Assembly (NCBI RefSeq): GCF_947179165.1 | Contig: NC_077247.1 | Location: 47,164,935 to 47,228,934 of the forward strand | Length of the DNA stretch: 64,000 nucleotides | Direction of reading: 5' to 3' | DNA from: Solanum dulcamara | Lineage: Eukaryota > Streptophyta > Magnoliopsida > Solanales > Solanaceae | Shown here: positions 23,367-35,842 of the stretch, in pieces | How the letters are laid out: each line of letters opens with the position of its first letter | Position numbering within the stretch: position 1 is the first letter of the stretch | Program-made: the position numbers and the translations under genes | The notes under the pieces: generated by a model | The model's input: the letters and a program-made list of their open reading frames with translations, nothing else | Databases searched by the model: none | Told to the model about the DNA's origin: nothing

Positions 23367-26300
23367 TTAGATTTTTTTAAGCATTTAAACTATTAGCTAT
23401 TATAATCTATTTGGCCTAATTTCTGAAAGCTAAAAGTGCTTATATGTATTTGTAAAATGTGTTGATTGTTTGTCTAAGGTTTTAAGAAAAATAAGTGATT
23501 TTGAGTTATAGAAAAATCGGAAAAAGGTGATTATTTCTTTAAAACACTTTTAAAATCTTGGCCAAACTAAAATGATCGCGCTTGATAATTATCAAGCACG
23601 AACTACTGATCTACAATAATATTTTTTAAAAAAGTATTTCTAATAAAAAGTTACTCGTTCAAAAAGAACATTTTGAAAGTTTGGTATGTTGGATATCGTT
23701 AGCAATTTCGAAATTAAATGCAAAATTATTTTATCTCATATTTGATTGTGATTTTTATTTTGAAATTAGCAATTTCAGATTAATTCAAATATAGTTTGGT
23801 CCAAAATATTTCTATAATTAATTTTGAATTAAGAATATCTTTCCTATAAATATATTATTTCTTTTTATTTGTTGAACATATTCTTCTTCTATTAACGACA
23901 TGAATATGTTTTGATCGAGTTTTTAAAGGAAGATATTTTTGTTCAATTGCATATTAAATAAGTATATATATATATATATATATATATAAATGTTTAAACC
24001 CTTTTCCACTTAAAAAGACACATGTTCTTTAGGTGGTAAAAGTAAAATTTTAAACTTTGGAGTAAATTGAACACAAATGTGAAGTCTTAACGCGCGTGGG
24101 CGTGGCGTATCCAAACAAAGGATAAAAGCGGAAATGGATTTTCTAGGGTTAAGTTGACCCGTATTTTTCCGGGTCAGTATTTGGCTACTTTAGTAAAGGG
24201 CCAAACAAGAATTTGCTGGCTGTGGGCCCCACCTATTCATTTTTTATAAATAAAATTAATAATTATTTTATTGAGGCCGATTAAATTCAGATTTATACTA
24301 AAAAGTTCTAAATAATGAGGTTGAAACACTCCTAACAAAAATAAGTCGAATATGAGATTTCTAAATAAAAATGAAGGAGTGTTATCACGTTATCGATAAT
24401 CTCATTGGTAGCCCCCACCTACTCTAAATAATAATATGTGTTGGGTTCTTAGCAATTCTATTCAATGACCAGTGATGAAAGAAAAGTCACTGCCTCTTAT
24501 TTTTTTTTTCCTTTCTTTATTATTATGTGACAATTTTGTCCAGACTAGGGACAAGTTGACACAGCTACCCTTTTGGTATAAGTAATTATCAAAATTAGTA
24601 CTTACAAATAAGTTACTATTAGGATTCTACTTTTCCCTTATTCTTTTGCCGAATTTAAAATTCATGTGGACCACTTTAATTTTATGCTAAGGTCCATTCT
24701 ACACCTATTAAATGACTAAAATGCAATAACAAATTCATTCTAATCTGATAACTGAAATTTAAACCGAATAGTTTGTGTGTAGAGCCTTATTCTTATCTTA
24801 TTAAGATAAAAAAATATATTTTTAATAAAATCTTGACTCACATAAAATTGATAATAAGTGAATTAAATTAAATTTGAGTAGATTAAAAATAAATTAGATT
24901 ATAATTCACCCATATAAATATGTTCATCGTACATCCATATGTTTAGCGCATGCACTTCCTCCAAGTATTTTTTTTCCCTCTTTTGTTGTATCACTACTTG
25001 AAAATCTTCCGATACAAATAAAAATGAATTGAACAATTTAAAAAGGAACTAATAAATTATTATGCATGAAATGCAAGAAGTAATTCTAGCACCAAAAGTT
25101 GGGCTGGCACTGTTTTTGGTATTAGACAAAATTATTTTCCTTTTAAATTAATTTCAGAGTTATTTCAAAATTGGAGAAAATTAAATGATGCGTGTCATTT
25201 ATAATCGCAAGTACCCATTTCCCTTGAGAAGTATCTCAAATTTTATATTTATATCACTTGTTGAAATTTATTGTAAATATTGTTGTCATCCTTTAATGTT
25301 AAAAAATTATTTCCATCCACTTTCTACATTATCATAATTCATATGTCATTAATACGTTTTTACCCCTTATACTCGATCAAACATTATCTAACAAATTTTT
25401 TAAAAGGGAAAATTGATATTTTTGCATGAAAAAAAAAACCTTCTATTAGCATGCGAATTAACCGGAAAAAATAGAAATCTCTTAAATAATTTATTCTTTC
25501 TCAATATTCTATGTTTAACATATATTGTCTATAAAAGTTAGAAATAATAAAAACTATAAATGCTACTCTACTAGGTAAAATTGAGAGTTTAGACATACAC
25601 ACATTTCATTCACACCTACCATAGAGGCCAACCCCAACCCGTGCTTGAGATATGTTAGCTATTATAGCTCACAAGAAAATAAGTGAATAATTTAGAGTAC
25701 CATACTATACTAGACACTCATTATTAATTTTAATTTGTAGTAACCAAACTAGGGTCGACTCTCGACAAGTTGTTAATTAAATTAATGGACTAAAAATATT
25801 AATTAATTCCTTCGTCAAAGTTTGCAATTTTAGACAAGGACAAACTGAAAAATGATAAAGGGGTCTCCTAACTTGCAACTTTATAAATCTAACAGACGTA
25901 TTCTTTTATTGAAGTCCATCTTCTTTCTTATAGTGGCATATAAAGATTATTTTCGTTAGTATAAAAATAAGCGGTGTCATTTTTTATAGATATTTATATC
26001 CAATATTTTTATTTTGCTCATTGTTTTATAAGCTTTAAACACATGTATGTAAAATAATTTGATGAAGCAGTGTCTTGTGACATCACTTGAAAAGGGTATA
26101 TTTGTCCATGACAATGAGTTTTTTTTTTAAAATGGGCTGACCCAATTCAATACAATTCAATTTTAAAGGGTTAACGAATTAAATGAATTAGGACAGACTG
26201 ATCCTTTTCACTAAAGAACCTATAAAATAATAGCTCAATTCAGTTCTAAGCAGGCTATGAATTGAAACGAATTTAACCTTCAATCAAAAGATAGACAATA

Positions 26301-26814
26301 TTGGTCTGGTCTCCCGGACCCATTTTTTACAGCTCATGAGAATGTTCTATAGCCTATTTTTTCAAAGCTCTTTCAAGCCAATATTTACACAGCTATACTA
26401 GCTGTCTCTCTTTTCCTTTTTTTTTAATCAATCCAATATTTTTACAAGTCTGGAATTTTGGAATGATTGATATTTACATACTTGTATATACATTCAATTC
26501 ATGATATATAGACAGAGACCAAGTCAATTAGCAGTAGGTTCACTAATAATTTACATGTACCGATTTAAAATCTCAAATCTGCTTGAGCTAATTATTATAT
26601 ATATATATATATGTTATGAAACAAAATTACAGTTGGGGATTAATTTAAGGTAGTTTTATACAAATTCCACTGTGATATTTACTAAAAAAAATAAATGATT
26701 ATTTAATACCATATTCTATTAAGTCAGTTATAGTAGACTAGGAATCCAGAATTAATAGCTAATTGCATATCATCCTTACTCTTTTTGAAATTACAAAAAT
26801 TCCTTAAAATTTAA
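23367..26814. other. AT-rich intergenic DNA
   Basis: No gene is seen. It contains an 18-bp perfect palindrome GCTTGATAATTATCAAGC (23,580-23,597), a TA dinucleotide run (23,963-23,988) and another at about 26,597-26,612. Some words such as TTGGCCAAAC (about 23,560) resemble decayed MITE ends. Confidence 0.5.
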
Positions 26815-27062
26815 GAATTTCGAACGTGTCTCGATTTCGGATACATCACTTAACTTTTCGATACATCACCTTTGTTGATCCAAGACAAACCTGTCCTCAT
26901 GCATCGCTCAATGTCCCAATACATTATCTGTCCAAATACATCGCGTTCGCGTAAGAGTGATATCGGAGAATAGGAAAGTAGAATTTTTTGTAATTTTTTC
27001 AAACGTTAAAAGATTTTAGAGTAAATAGTAAAATAAATTGTGTATTTAAATAATTTTTTTTT
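26815..27062. repeat. Degenerate 'GATACATCAC' dispersed repeat, copy 2
   Basis: GATACATCAC-type words are followed by GAATTTTTTGTAATTTTTTC and AAATTGTGTATTTAAATAA. This is the same order as the block at the start of the window, in the same orientation. Confidence 0.5.
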
Positions 27063-27802
27063 AATTTAATAGGTCGACACCTCTATATTGACTTGTTAAT
27101 TAATCACTAAAAACATCGTTGGCATGCATTTTATTCCTTTTTATTATAGTTTATTAATACAAGATGCACATCGAACAATGAACATTCTGCGTGGGAAGTT
27201 GCTAAATGTTAAAGAAATAATTCAATTCTATTTGCCTCAAAATGAATCACACGATATAATAGTAATAAGTAAGTAGATATTATAACAAAAGTACCTTAAA
27301 ATCAACAAAAAAAGGCCCAATTTTTTTTTGCTTGTTTTGGTTAAAACCAAAAAAGAAAAGAATAAAATATTATTGTGTCTGGAAATGTAGAGTCAAATTT
27401 GAACCAAAAGATTAAATAATGTTAAACGGGACATGGTAGAGATTTGTTGATTATGAAGGGGACACAATAGACATCCCCCGAAAATACAGGGAGTCTTTTA
27501 TACATTCCCCTTTACCCCCACTCCCTTCGCGTTACCCCCGCCCCGCCTTACACCACTCTGAGTGACCAGTCATTATCTGTATGATTATTATACATACAGT
27601 ATCTGATGTATACGTACAAATCATACTGTATCTATAGGTTATACATACATCTAATTATAGACAGTGATACTATTCGTCTGTTTCCCCCCCCAACCCACCC
27701 CCTCTCCAGCCTATATCCAGCAGTTGCAGCGCTGCTCTAGCAGCTGCTGCAATTTGCAGGTTCATCTATACGTACAACTTTTTCTGTATCTATATCAATT
27801 TC

Positions 27803-27826
27803 TATATATATATATATATATAACTG
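27803..27826 (+). promoter_or_regulatory. TA-rich putative TATA region of the ARF gene
   Basis: A TATATATA run lies about 300 bp before the ARF start codon and is followed by a purine GAGAGA-rich leader (27,892-27,930), a type of tract bound by plant BPC/GAGA factors. If it acts as the TATA box, transcription would start near 27,840-27,860. This is inferred from position only. Confidence 0.35.
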
Positions 27827-27832
27827 TGAGCT

Positions 27833-28060
27833 GTGAAGGACACTCACATAAAGTGTGATTTGATATGTAGAGAAAAAGCAGTTCACTTTTTAGAGAGAGA
27901 AAGCAAAGAGAGAGAAAGTGAAAGCGAGTCATCTTCTTTATGCAATGCGGTGAGTGCGCAGTTGAACTACCAAAAGGTACTATCTGTGTTAATTACTCTC
28001 TTTATTATGTCTCTGTATTCATACAGACATACATATATTTATGTGTATATATATGTTTAG
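27833..28060 (+). other. Upstream ORF 1 in the ARF leader (75 codons)
   Basis: It opens with ATG at 27,833 and ends in TAG at 28,058-28,060, 54 bp before the ARF start. A further in-frame ATG at 28,004-28,006 gives a short version with the same stop. It is present in the mRNA only if transcription begins upstream. The peptide resembles no family I know; any role would be translational control. Confidence 0.35.
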
Positions 28061-28134
28061 GAGTTTTGAGAAATTTTGACGAATCTTCTCTGTATTTAGT
28101 CTTAGGGTTTAAAGATGATGTCTGGACTTTTTGA
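27940..28134 (+). other. Upstream ORF 2 overlapping the ARF start codon
   Basis: An ATG at 27,940 opens a 64-codon frame that runs past the ARF ATG (28,115) in a different frame and stops at 28,134. A ribosome that translates it cannot simply reinitiate at the ARF start, so it should lower ARF output. ETTIN/ARF3 leaders in Arabidopsis are known to carry uORFs that depend on reinitiation factors (eIF3h, RPL24). A 5'-leader intron could remove it; none is obvious. Confidence 0.45.
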
Positions 28135-31100
28135 TCTGAATACTGTGGATAACGATGACGGAGGAGATGAAACGGCGGCGCCGGTGTCATTGGATTCACC
28201 GGCAACGTCGTCGGCGGCGTCAGGAAGTTCGGATTTGACGTCGTCAACTCCGCCGGTGGTGGCATCGGTGTGTATGGAGCTCTGGCATGCGTGTGCTGGA
28301 CCGTTGATTTCGCTGCCGAAGAAAGGAAGTGCGGTTGTGTACCTACCTCAGGGTCACTTGGAACATCTCTCTGAGTACCCGCCCATAGTTTGTAACCTCC
28401 CTCACGTTTTTTGTCGCGTTGTAGATGTGAAGCTACGAGTAAGTATACTTTTTCCTCTGCTTAGTCTTTAAATTTGTTGAAAATTCGGGACCGATTGGTT
28501 GAAGTATTTGCTTGAGTAATTTTCTCTGCTTAGTGTTGATTGTAGAAATTTTGAATAATTGTTTAATTGCCTGGCATTTGGTTGCCAAATGTCTTGAATT
28601 ACAGGCGGATGCGGCTACTGATGAGGTCTATGCACAAGTCTCACTAGTTCCTGACAATCAGGTATTATGTGCTTCTATTGTTTTCTGATTTTGATGTGTT
28701 TTTCTAGCTTCTTAAATTTAATTCCTGTAGGTAAAATTTGGTAAATACAAGCATTGTGAGGGTGATTTTACTCTGTTTTAACCATTGCTAATAAATAGCC
28801 AAAATTGGAGCTTTATTCAAGCAGATTAAAAAGAAGAGAGGGAGGCGAATATGATTTATGTGGTTTGTCTAGGAAGGTGGTATCTTCATTAACTTGGATA
28901 TGTCACACTTTAAAGTTTAGGCAAGTTCTTGTTAACAAAGTAAGGACGTGTTGAAACGCTTGTATATGATAGTATTAAACATATTCAAAATGTACTGAAA
29001 CTGTTGTTTTGTTGAATTTTTTTTCATTGAGTTCATTGTAGTATTTTTATCTCATTAGCAGATTGAGCAGAAATGGAGGGATGGAGACATTGATGCAGAT
29101 AATGAAGAGGAGGAAATTGAAGGTGCCGGAAAATCAATAACACCACACATGTTCTGCAAGACTCTTACTGCATCGGATACCAGCACTCATGGTGGTTTTT
29201 CTGTCCCCCGTCGGGCGGCTGAAGATTGCTTTCCTCCCTTGGTAAAGCTTTCTTTAAGCTAACTTCAATTGTAAATAGTAGATGAGTGTGTTTAGATGTA
29301 GTTGTGTGAGTTTATAAGAATTTGGATATCTGACTTACAGGAGCACAATGATATTACTGCAGGATTACAGACAACAGAGGCCTTCACAGGAGCTGGTAGC
29401 CAAAGATCTGCATGGTATAGAGTGGAAATTTCGGCATATCTATCGGGGTACAGAAAGTTACTATGCTTTGGATATCTATTGATTGAAAAGTGCCAAAGCT
29501 GGGTGAATGATGAATGAACTTCTTCACAATGCAGGTCAGCCACGACGACATCTGCTCACTACAGGATGGAGTGCATTTGTAAACAAGAAGAAGCTTGTTT
29601 CTGGTGACGCTGTTCTTTTCTTGAGGTGTGAAAAGCTAAATTTTGCAAGAAGTTCTGCATTATGTTATTTTATTTCTCATGTTCCCATTATTTTTGTAGG
29701 ACTGGTGATGGCGAGCTTAGGTTAGGAGTGAGACGAGCTGCCCAAGGAAAAACATGTTCTAGTTATCTGGCTCCTTATAGCAAACTGTTGAATGTTAATG
29801 GCATTGTAGATGCCGTTAATGCCATATCTAGCAGAAATGCCTTCAACATTTGTTATAACCCAAGGTATTCAATCTCTGTAAAAGATTCTAGCTTATGGTA
29901 TTCCAATGCTATCTTATTTCAGAAGGTCTATTAATTTTGTTATGCATGTGATGTTGTCTTTACTATTATTCCTTTCACCTGCTTGTATATAAGTATTTAC
30001 TGCAAATTCAAAGCTTGATTTTCAAATGTTGAACAACTGACTGGATGTGAGTTGAAGTGCTGCAATTTTTCTTTCTTCTCAAAGGTTTCCTGATTTTATT
30101 ATGTTCCCTCTACTTTTCCTTTAGTACCTTGAAAATTTCTTTGTTTAGAAAGCTAGATAGCAGCTTGTGAGCAACACATTTCCAGGTTTTTATCTGGAAA
30201 CAATTGATTTAAGGGAAATAGTAGAGTGTTCCATACACGGATGTGATATTGTTGTTTGACGAAAGTGGAGGAATGCTGTCAATCAGATGTGGGAGGTTGG
30301 GCGCTTATCTACTGCATTCGAGTGCACTGGGTTCTGCCTGTTTCCAACTCTATATTAATTATTGTTTCTCTAAAATTTAAATCAGTGGCTTGGTTGGAGA
30401 ATGTACAAAAGATTTCTGTCAACACAATATAAAAAATGGAGCTGTTTATACTTTTCATAAAAGATTGAGCTATTTATTGGCTTCGTTTGAAGTCTTATTA
30501 AGTCGATGTAGCACTTGGTGTAAATAGTAGATGCTTTTGATTCTGAATTAAGTATATTTACTTTGGTCTATTTTGTAATGGATTATTTTCTATCCTAGAA
30601 TCTACTTGTCCATCCCAGTCCATTTTCTCTTAGTCCTGTGGATCTTTTTATTTCAGGGGTAGCTCATCGGACTTCATTGTACCTTACCACAAATTCTCTA
30701 AGACTCTTGCACATCCCTTTTCAGCTGGAATGAGGTTTAAGATGCGTGTCGAAACAGAAGATGCAGCTGAGCAAAGGTCAGTCTATAGTTTTAATTTTTT
30801 TTTGTGCGCTTTAGGCTTGGTTCAACAGGAGGCTGTTTACACTTTTAGTGATTCAAAACATGGTACTTCAATATCTGACGGGTATGTATCAGGTTCACTG
30901 GACTTGTTCTAGGAGTCAACGATGTAGATCCCGTTCGATGGCCTGGTTCGAAATGGAGGTGCCTATTGGTATGCTACCTGTCCTGCACTGCTTGTATTCT
31001 GATGGCATAAAGCTTAACCTAGATACATCTGGTTAAGTAATTGAAAATAAAGGAGGAAGTTCTTTTCTCAATCAGGTTAAAAGGTCGTAGGTATGGGGGC

Positions 31101-33755
31101 TGATACTCTGTTTGGCTCACTGTGCCTCAGTTGAGCTAAATAGGCACCCTTGCTTATGTTACTTAGTTTCTGCTTACTCATATATTGATAAAGTTTAAAA
31201 TGGAACCAAGAATAGTCTGCATATGTAGTTCCTTGAACTGTATCAGGGTAAGGAAGATTTTAGTAATTCTAATTAGGGTTGTTTGCAGCTGGTTTGGGTC
31301 GGTTTTTCACTAAAAGGAAACCGAACTAATTAGTAAGTTTGTTTTTCAAATGTTTGAACCATCCAAACCAATTAAGTTGGTTTTTCAGTGCTTTGTATTT
31401 TCTTGGATTTCTCATTTTTAAAAAAATATTTTTGTCATTTTTTAATATTAAAATAAACATGTGATAATATACTTCGAAGGACATATTAGGTTGACTATAT
31501 TCCAATATAGCACTACCAAATTAATTAGATTGCAAGAAAAGAAGGAAATATATATTTAATCCAGTTATGTATGTAGCTTTGCATTGCCAAGAATTTAGGT
31601 ATTTTCTAAGGAATATAATAAAATTACAATGAATTTATCAAGATTACTTCATTTATAACACAGCATGGCAGTGTCAAAACTATGTGAACAGTATCTGAAT
31701 GACTCAACCTTAATCATTTATTGTGTTATGAGTTTAGCACAGTAATTTTCTATTTGCAGGTACAGCATAAATGAAACTGTTGACACCATCTTGGTATATG
31801 ATCAATGAATACTTTCATTTCTCCAAATAATAGTAATAATAAATGAAGAAAAGATCTTTCTATAACTCTAGTGTTTGTTGTCTGTAATTTGTGAATGTTT
31901 GGAGACTGGATATGCTAACATTGCTGCAGAAGTTGTGTAATATTTTCACTAGTGTGTTACGACTTTTTTCAACTATTTTTTTTTCTTTCCATATAAAGTG
32001 TTTGGTGGAATAATTACGAATAAGTGAGAAACCTTTTTAAAACTGCCAAGTTTATTATATATTGGCAAACAGTAATCCACAAGATTTGTTCTTTGAGTTT
32101 TTCTATTCTTTTGGTAATATAATTACAGCTACAGAATTCATGGAGAAGTATCTCAACATTGAAAATTACTTCTGATACTTCTTTAGAACTATGTTTTTGA
32201 ACACTTCTAGGTAAATTCACTTAAATTTATGGAGGTCCCTCGCATGTGTATATTTCTCCCCTTGGAATGTAATGTAACAGTTCTAGCTATCTTCGTCCTT
32301 TTCTAGTTAACTACTGAAACCTCCATCTGCTTTTTGACCAAACAAAGTGTTGAAATAGTTATACATCTTAAATAATGGTTCCAATGTGCACAGTTGTTTT
32401 TCTCATGTCTCTAGAAACTACTTTTTTTTTTGGGCTCACTAAATATGTTGCTGAATGGATATTTCAGGTCAGGTGGGATGATCTTGATGTTTCTCGACAT
32501 AATAGAGTTTCACCATGGGAGATTGAGCCATCTGGTTCAGCTCCTGTACCCAGCAGTTTGGTGATGCCTTCTGCAAAGAGGACCAGGGTTGGCTTTCCAA
32601 TTTCAAAGGCAGATTTTCCAATTCCTAGAGGTTTCCCTCTCTTTCTCTCTCTTGTGCACACACCCAACACAACACATGCATATACATACACACACACACA
32701 TTTCATTCCTGCTTGAATTCAATTGTATAATGCTTCTGCAATGGTAGTAAGTAGTCTTTGCCTTTACTCTTTCAGATGGAATTGCAGTATCAGACTTTGG
32801 GGAATCTTCTAGGTTCCAGAAGGTCTTGCAAGGTCAAGAAATTTTGGGGATGCATGCTCCTTATGGTGGACTTGATGCACGGAGTCCTCGTCCAGCGGGC
32901 ATAAGATGCTTTCCTACTTTTCCTAGTTCTGGGATATCTAGAATGGGAAACAGCATCAGACCCCTGCTTGGTGACAATGACAAGTCCCATGAAAGCATTG
33001 GCTTTAGTGAATCTCTTCGATTCAATAAGGTCTTGCAAGGTCAAGAAATTTTTACAAGCCCTCTTTATGGGAGAGCTCAAGCTGGTATCCAAATCGAGGA
33101 GAAAAGTAGGACCGGTATTTTTGCCGGTATTCGGGTTCCAAACCATGGAAACAGGTGGCCTGCTCCAAACCTAGATAATCGCACTCAATGCAAGCCAAGC
33201 AATCCTGTCCCAGCATCATCACCACCTTCTGCACTCACTTTTCAGCATCCAAGCCCTCCAGCTTCACAGTTCCAGGCTATGTTCAATCAGAAACATGGGA
33301 AACTTGAGCCTGGCAACCAGGCTTCTTTAGATATGTCTGAGAACTGTTGTAGGTATCTCGCATCTGGCTCACATACTGTGGACATCAGTAGGAAGGAAGG
33401 TACTCAAGGAGTCAGTTCTTTTGGTTTCTTAAAGGAGCAAAAGCAAACAGGAATTTCATATCTTTCTCTTGGAACACAGTCGTCATTCAAAGGCAATCAA
33501 AACTTAGTTTCCACGTGTAAAACCAGTTGCAGGATCTTTGGATTCCCCTTGACCGAGAGTAAAATAAGTGCAACTAGAGCAGAGACTCCCTCCGAAGCTG
33601 TATATTCACATGGTCTAGAAACAACATTTCTCCCTTCTGGTGATGGAAAATTGCAGCCAGGGCCACCATTGATGACTAATGTTGTGGGAACAAATTTTAC
33701 TAAAGTAAATGACCTCTATGCAGCAAGAGATGTGCTTCTTGATATTGCTCTGTAG
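28115..33755 (+). CDS. ARF3: Auxin response factor 3 (ETTIN) homologue, 10 coding exons, 747 aa
   Basis: A nuclear transcription factor of the auxin pathway; ARF3/ETTIN acts in organ polarity and gynoecium patterning. Exons read by splice sites and phase: 28115-28438, 28605-28661, 29059-29241, 29363-29447, 29535-29625, 29700-29864, 30657-30776, 30893-30968, 32468-32630, 32776-33755; total 2,244 bp with the frame intact. The B3 DNA-binding domain spans about residues 157-260, with [15 protein letters not shown] (171-185) and [11 protein letters not shown] (218-228). The auxin-response middle domain follows (about 280-367, ending PGSKWRCLL). After it comes a Ser/Pro-rich tail ending DVLLDIAL with no PB1 (Aux/IAA-like) domain, as is normal for ARF3. 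Two tasiR-ARF sites lie in the last exon. Exon 3 could start 3 bp later (CAG-CAG choice). The ATG at 28,115 is followed by a second ATG. Confidence 0.95.
30969..32467 (+). other. Large ARF intron 8 (1.5 kb)
   Basis: It is bounded by GTATGC and TTTCAG. It is the longest intron of the gene, AT-rich, and contains no recognisable element or gene. Confidence 0.8.
32820..32840 (+). promoter_or_regulatory. tasiR-ARF target site A (TAS3 ta-siRNA)
   Basis: A 21-nt stretch with the core GGTCTTGCAAGGTCAAG, encoding residues 437-443 (KVLQGQE). It is the conserved complement of the TAS3-derived tasiR-ARF, which guides cleavage of ARF3/ARF4 mRNAs. Confidence 0.92.
33027..33047 (+). promoter_or_regulatory. 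tasiR-ARF target site B (TAS3 ta-siRNA)
   Basis: It is identical over 21 nt to site A and lies 207 bp downstream, encoding residues 506-512 (KVLQGQE again). Two sites in the last coding exon is the arrangement known for ARF3. Confidence 0.92.
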
Positions 33756-34060
33756 CAGGTGTTTGTTGTGAGGTCATGCTAGCATATGTAGACTGAAGGA
33801 TGTGTGTCCAGCATTATTGATTCTTAGATTTTAGTTGCCATGTAATCTTCTGGCTGTTTGAGTGCGCAAGCATATAGTTGCCAGTAGAATGCTTATCCAG
33901 AGATGAGAATTGAGAGTTTTTAATGAAGATTGATACCGTTGAGGAACGTATGTGCTTGTAAGTACACCTGCACTACAAATTTCACTCATCTGCTTTCATT
34001 GACTATCATGCATAATTTCATGAAAGTTTCAATAAAGAATAAACCTTTTGTCCAATGGGG
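33756..34060 (+). other. Probable ARF 3' untranslated region
   Basis: Transcribed-looking DNA of mixed composition follows the stop, with AATAAA at 34,031-34,036 as a possible polyadenylation signal. The exact end is unknown; transcripts may extend further. Confidence 0.45.
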
Positions 34061-35842
34061 GAGCATAGCGGTAGATGGTCTGAAGTTTAATTTTTGATTG
34101 AATAATAAAAGTTCACTCTATGGGAAGTAATTCTAATTGCGTTCTCAATGAGATTCTGTTTGGATATTTTCTCAGTCACCGGTGCAATGTACCAAGATCT
34201 AGTTTGGTTTGGTTTTCCAGGGGCTGTGGCCTTGATATTTTCCAGTACACTTTTTGCAATCATTTGGCTTCTGTCCCTTAAATTTGCTTTTAGTAACATG
34301 TGTATAAGCATGACTTTTAGGGTTGTTTCACATTGCAGGAAAATTTGGCGTGTATGTTCCTGTGATGCTGATGTACTATGATGTAACAATTGGAGGTTGT
34401 GTTGCTGCATCAAGATGTCTGTATGATAAATGTGTTCTGCTTGAAATACCTAGTGGTCTTTCTTTTAGGTTTGAGAAACTTGTATATGTATATTTATCTT
34501 CTCTCTTTGCTGTGAACTAACTCAAGCTCCTATAAAAGGCGGTAAGTTTGTTGTAGGAGCTCACGTCTCAGGAACGCCGTTGTAATTGTTATGGAATTGT
34601 CATGTATAGACCTGTAATTAAGCAGGCTGAATATGGTTTCCTGTTTGTTATTTGACAATCCTGCATTCCTTAATTTTCGTTACATGGATTTATTCTCTTT
34701 GGATGACCTGCCGTACCGTCGCCTAATCTTGGAAATTACAAATTATTATGTTATGCTGAAGAATTGTTTTTTGTTAGAGTAAATGCTCTCCTCTCGATCA
34801 GTTTCAGTTTCTGGAATTCCTCTTATCGTTCAACTCATGGTAGTTTGTGCAGTGCCTTTCTTGCTTATTAGTCTTATTAATGTTCTCACTGTTTTTTCCA
34901 GACCTTGTAGACTTTGTAGCTTGATGGTTACATAGAGAGCTGGGAGATTCGTACATTCATCATTTTAGCTTTATTACGTAAAATTTGTGTGGCACAAGAA
35001 AATTGACCCAAGACAACCTTATTTCAGCGAGCTCTTCCTTCATCACTGATCATAAATTTAGATATATGATATTATGGTAACAGCTAAATTATCAGCTTGT
35101 TCTTTTATGATTTGGGTTCCCATTTTTGTTTTTGATGAAATGGTGCTCCTTTAATAATGTTGTTTTTGTGTAAGAATTCCCTTCATACGGTACTTTTATT
35201 GGATCAGTTATCACAATTCGCAAGAGGATTAATTCTTTAAGAACTTGTTGGAAATTTTAAGATCTGCTTGATCGCCCTATTTAAGCTCAAATTCTGAAGA
35301 CAATTATAGGTGAAGAACTTACTCCCTCCACCCAAAAAAAAAATAAGTGTCACTTAAACAAAAATTATGTTTATTAAAAAATCGATATCTAATTTACTAA
35401 TCTATTCTTATTTAATAAATGTCTCCTGAAATTGCATATTATCAAGAAGATATGAGTATAGAAGTTTAGTAGGAATTTGGAAACAACATACTACATAATT
35501 TTTGTTTGAATATAAAGCGAGGTTTCCTCTTACGATCCCAAAATTAAAAGCCCCCAAAAGTTGACGAGTTTGGTACCTGATATTCTTTAATATTATTTCT
35601 TACTCAAAGTGAATTTGGCCTTTGTGATGTCCATGTCCATGACACAGATAACGAGACCAAGATTTAACATTTTGGAACTTCTCGACCACGTCATGGCCTT
35701 CGTGTATTATTTGGCTAACATCTTTTGACCAAAACCTAAGCTTTTTACCAACTCAATGGCTATAATACTTACACCTTCTCTCTTTCATTAATTCCTAAAC
35801 AAAGAGATTTTCACCCTGAGAAAATCAGAGAGAGAGATATAT
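34061..35842. other. Intergenic region and MLO promoter
   Basis: No gene is supported between ARF and MLO. The frames at 34,148-34,520 lack homology I can recognise and may be extended ARF 3' UTR. Nearer the MLO start are W-box cores (TTGAC at 35,561-35,565, TTGACC at 35,725-35,730) and a GAGAGAGAGATATAT leader immediately before the ATG. Confidence 0.5.
35725..35730 (+). promoter_or_regulatory. W-box-like TTGACC in the MLO promoter
   Basis: TTGACC is the core bound by WRKY factors and lies 113 bp upstream of the MLO ATG. A second TTGAC is at 35,561-35,565. Short motifs of this kind arise often by chance. Confidence 0.3.

Noticed and set aside
27664..27858. 64-codon plus-strand frame before the ARF leader
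   Set aside because: It lies around the putative TATA region, is made of low-complexity CCCACCC and TATATA translation, and resembles no protein.
34148..34520. Overlapping frames with hydrophobic stretches after the ARF gene
   Set aside because: They overlap in different frames, have no recognisable motif and sit in probable 3' UTR or intergenic DNA.
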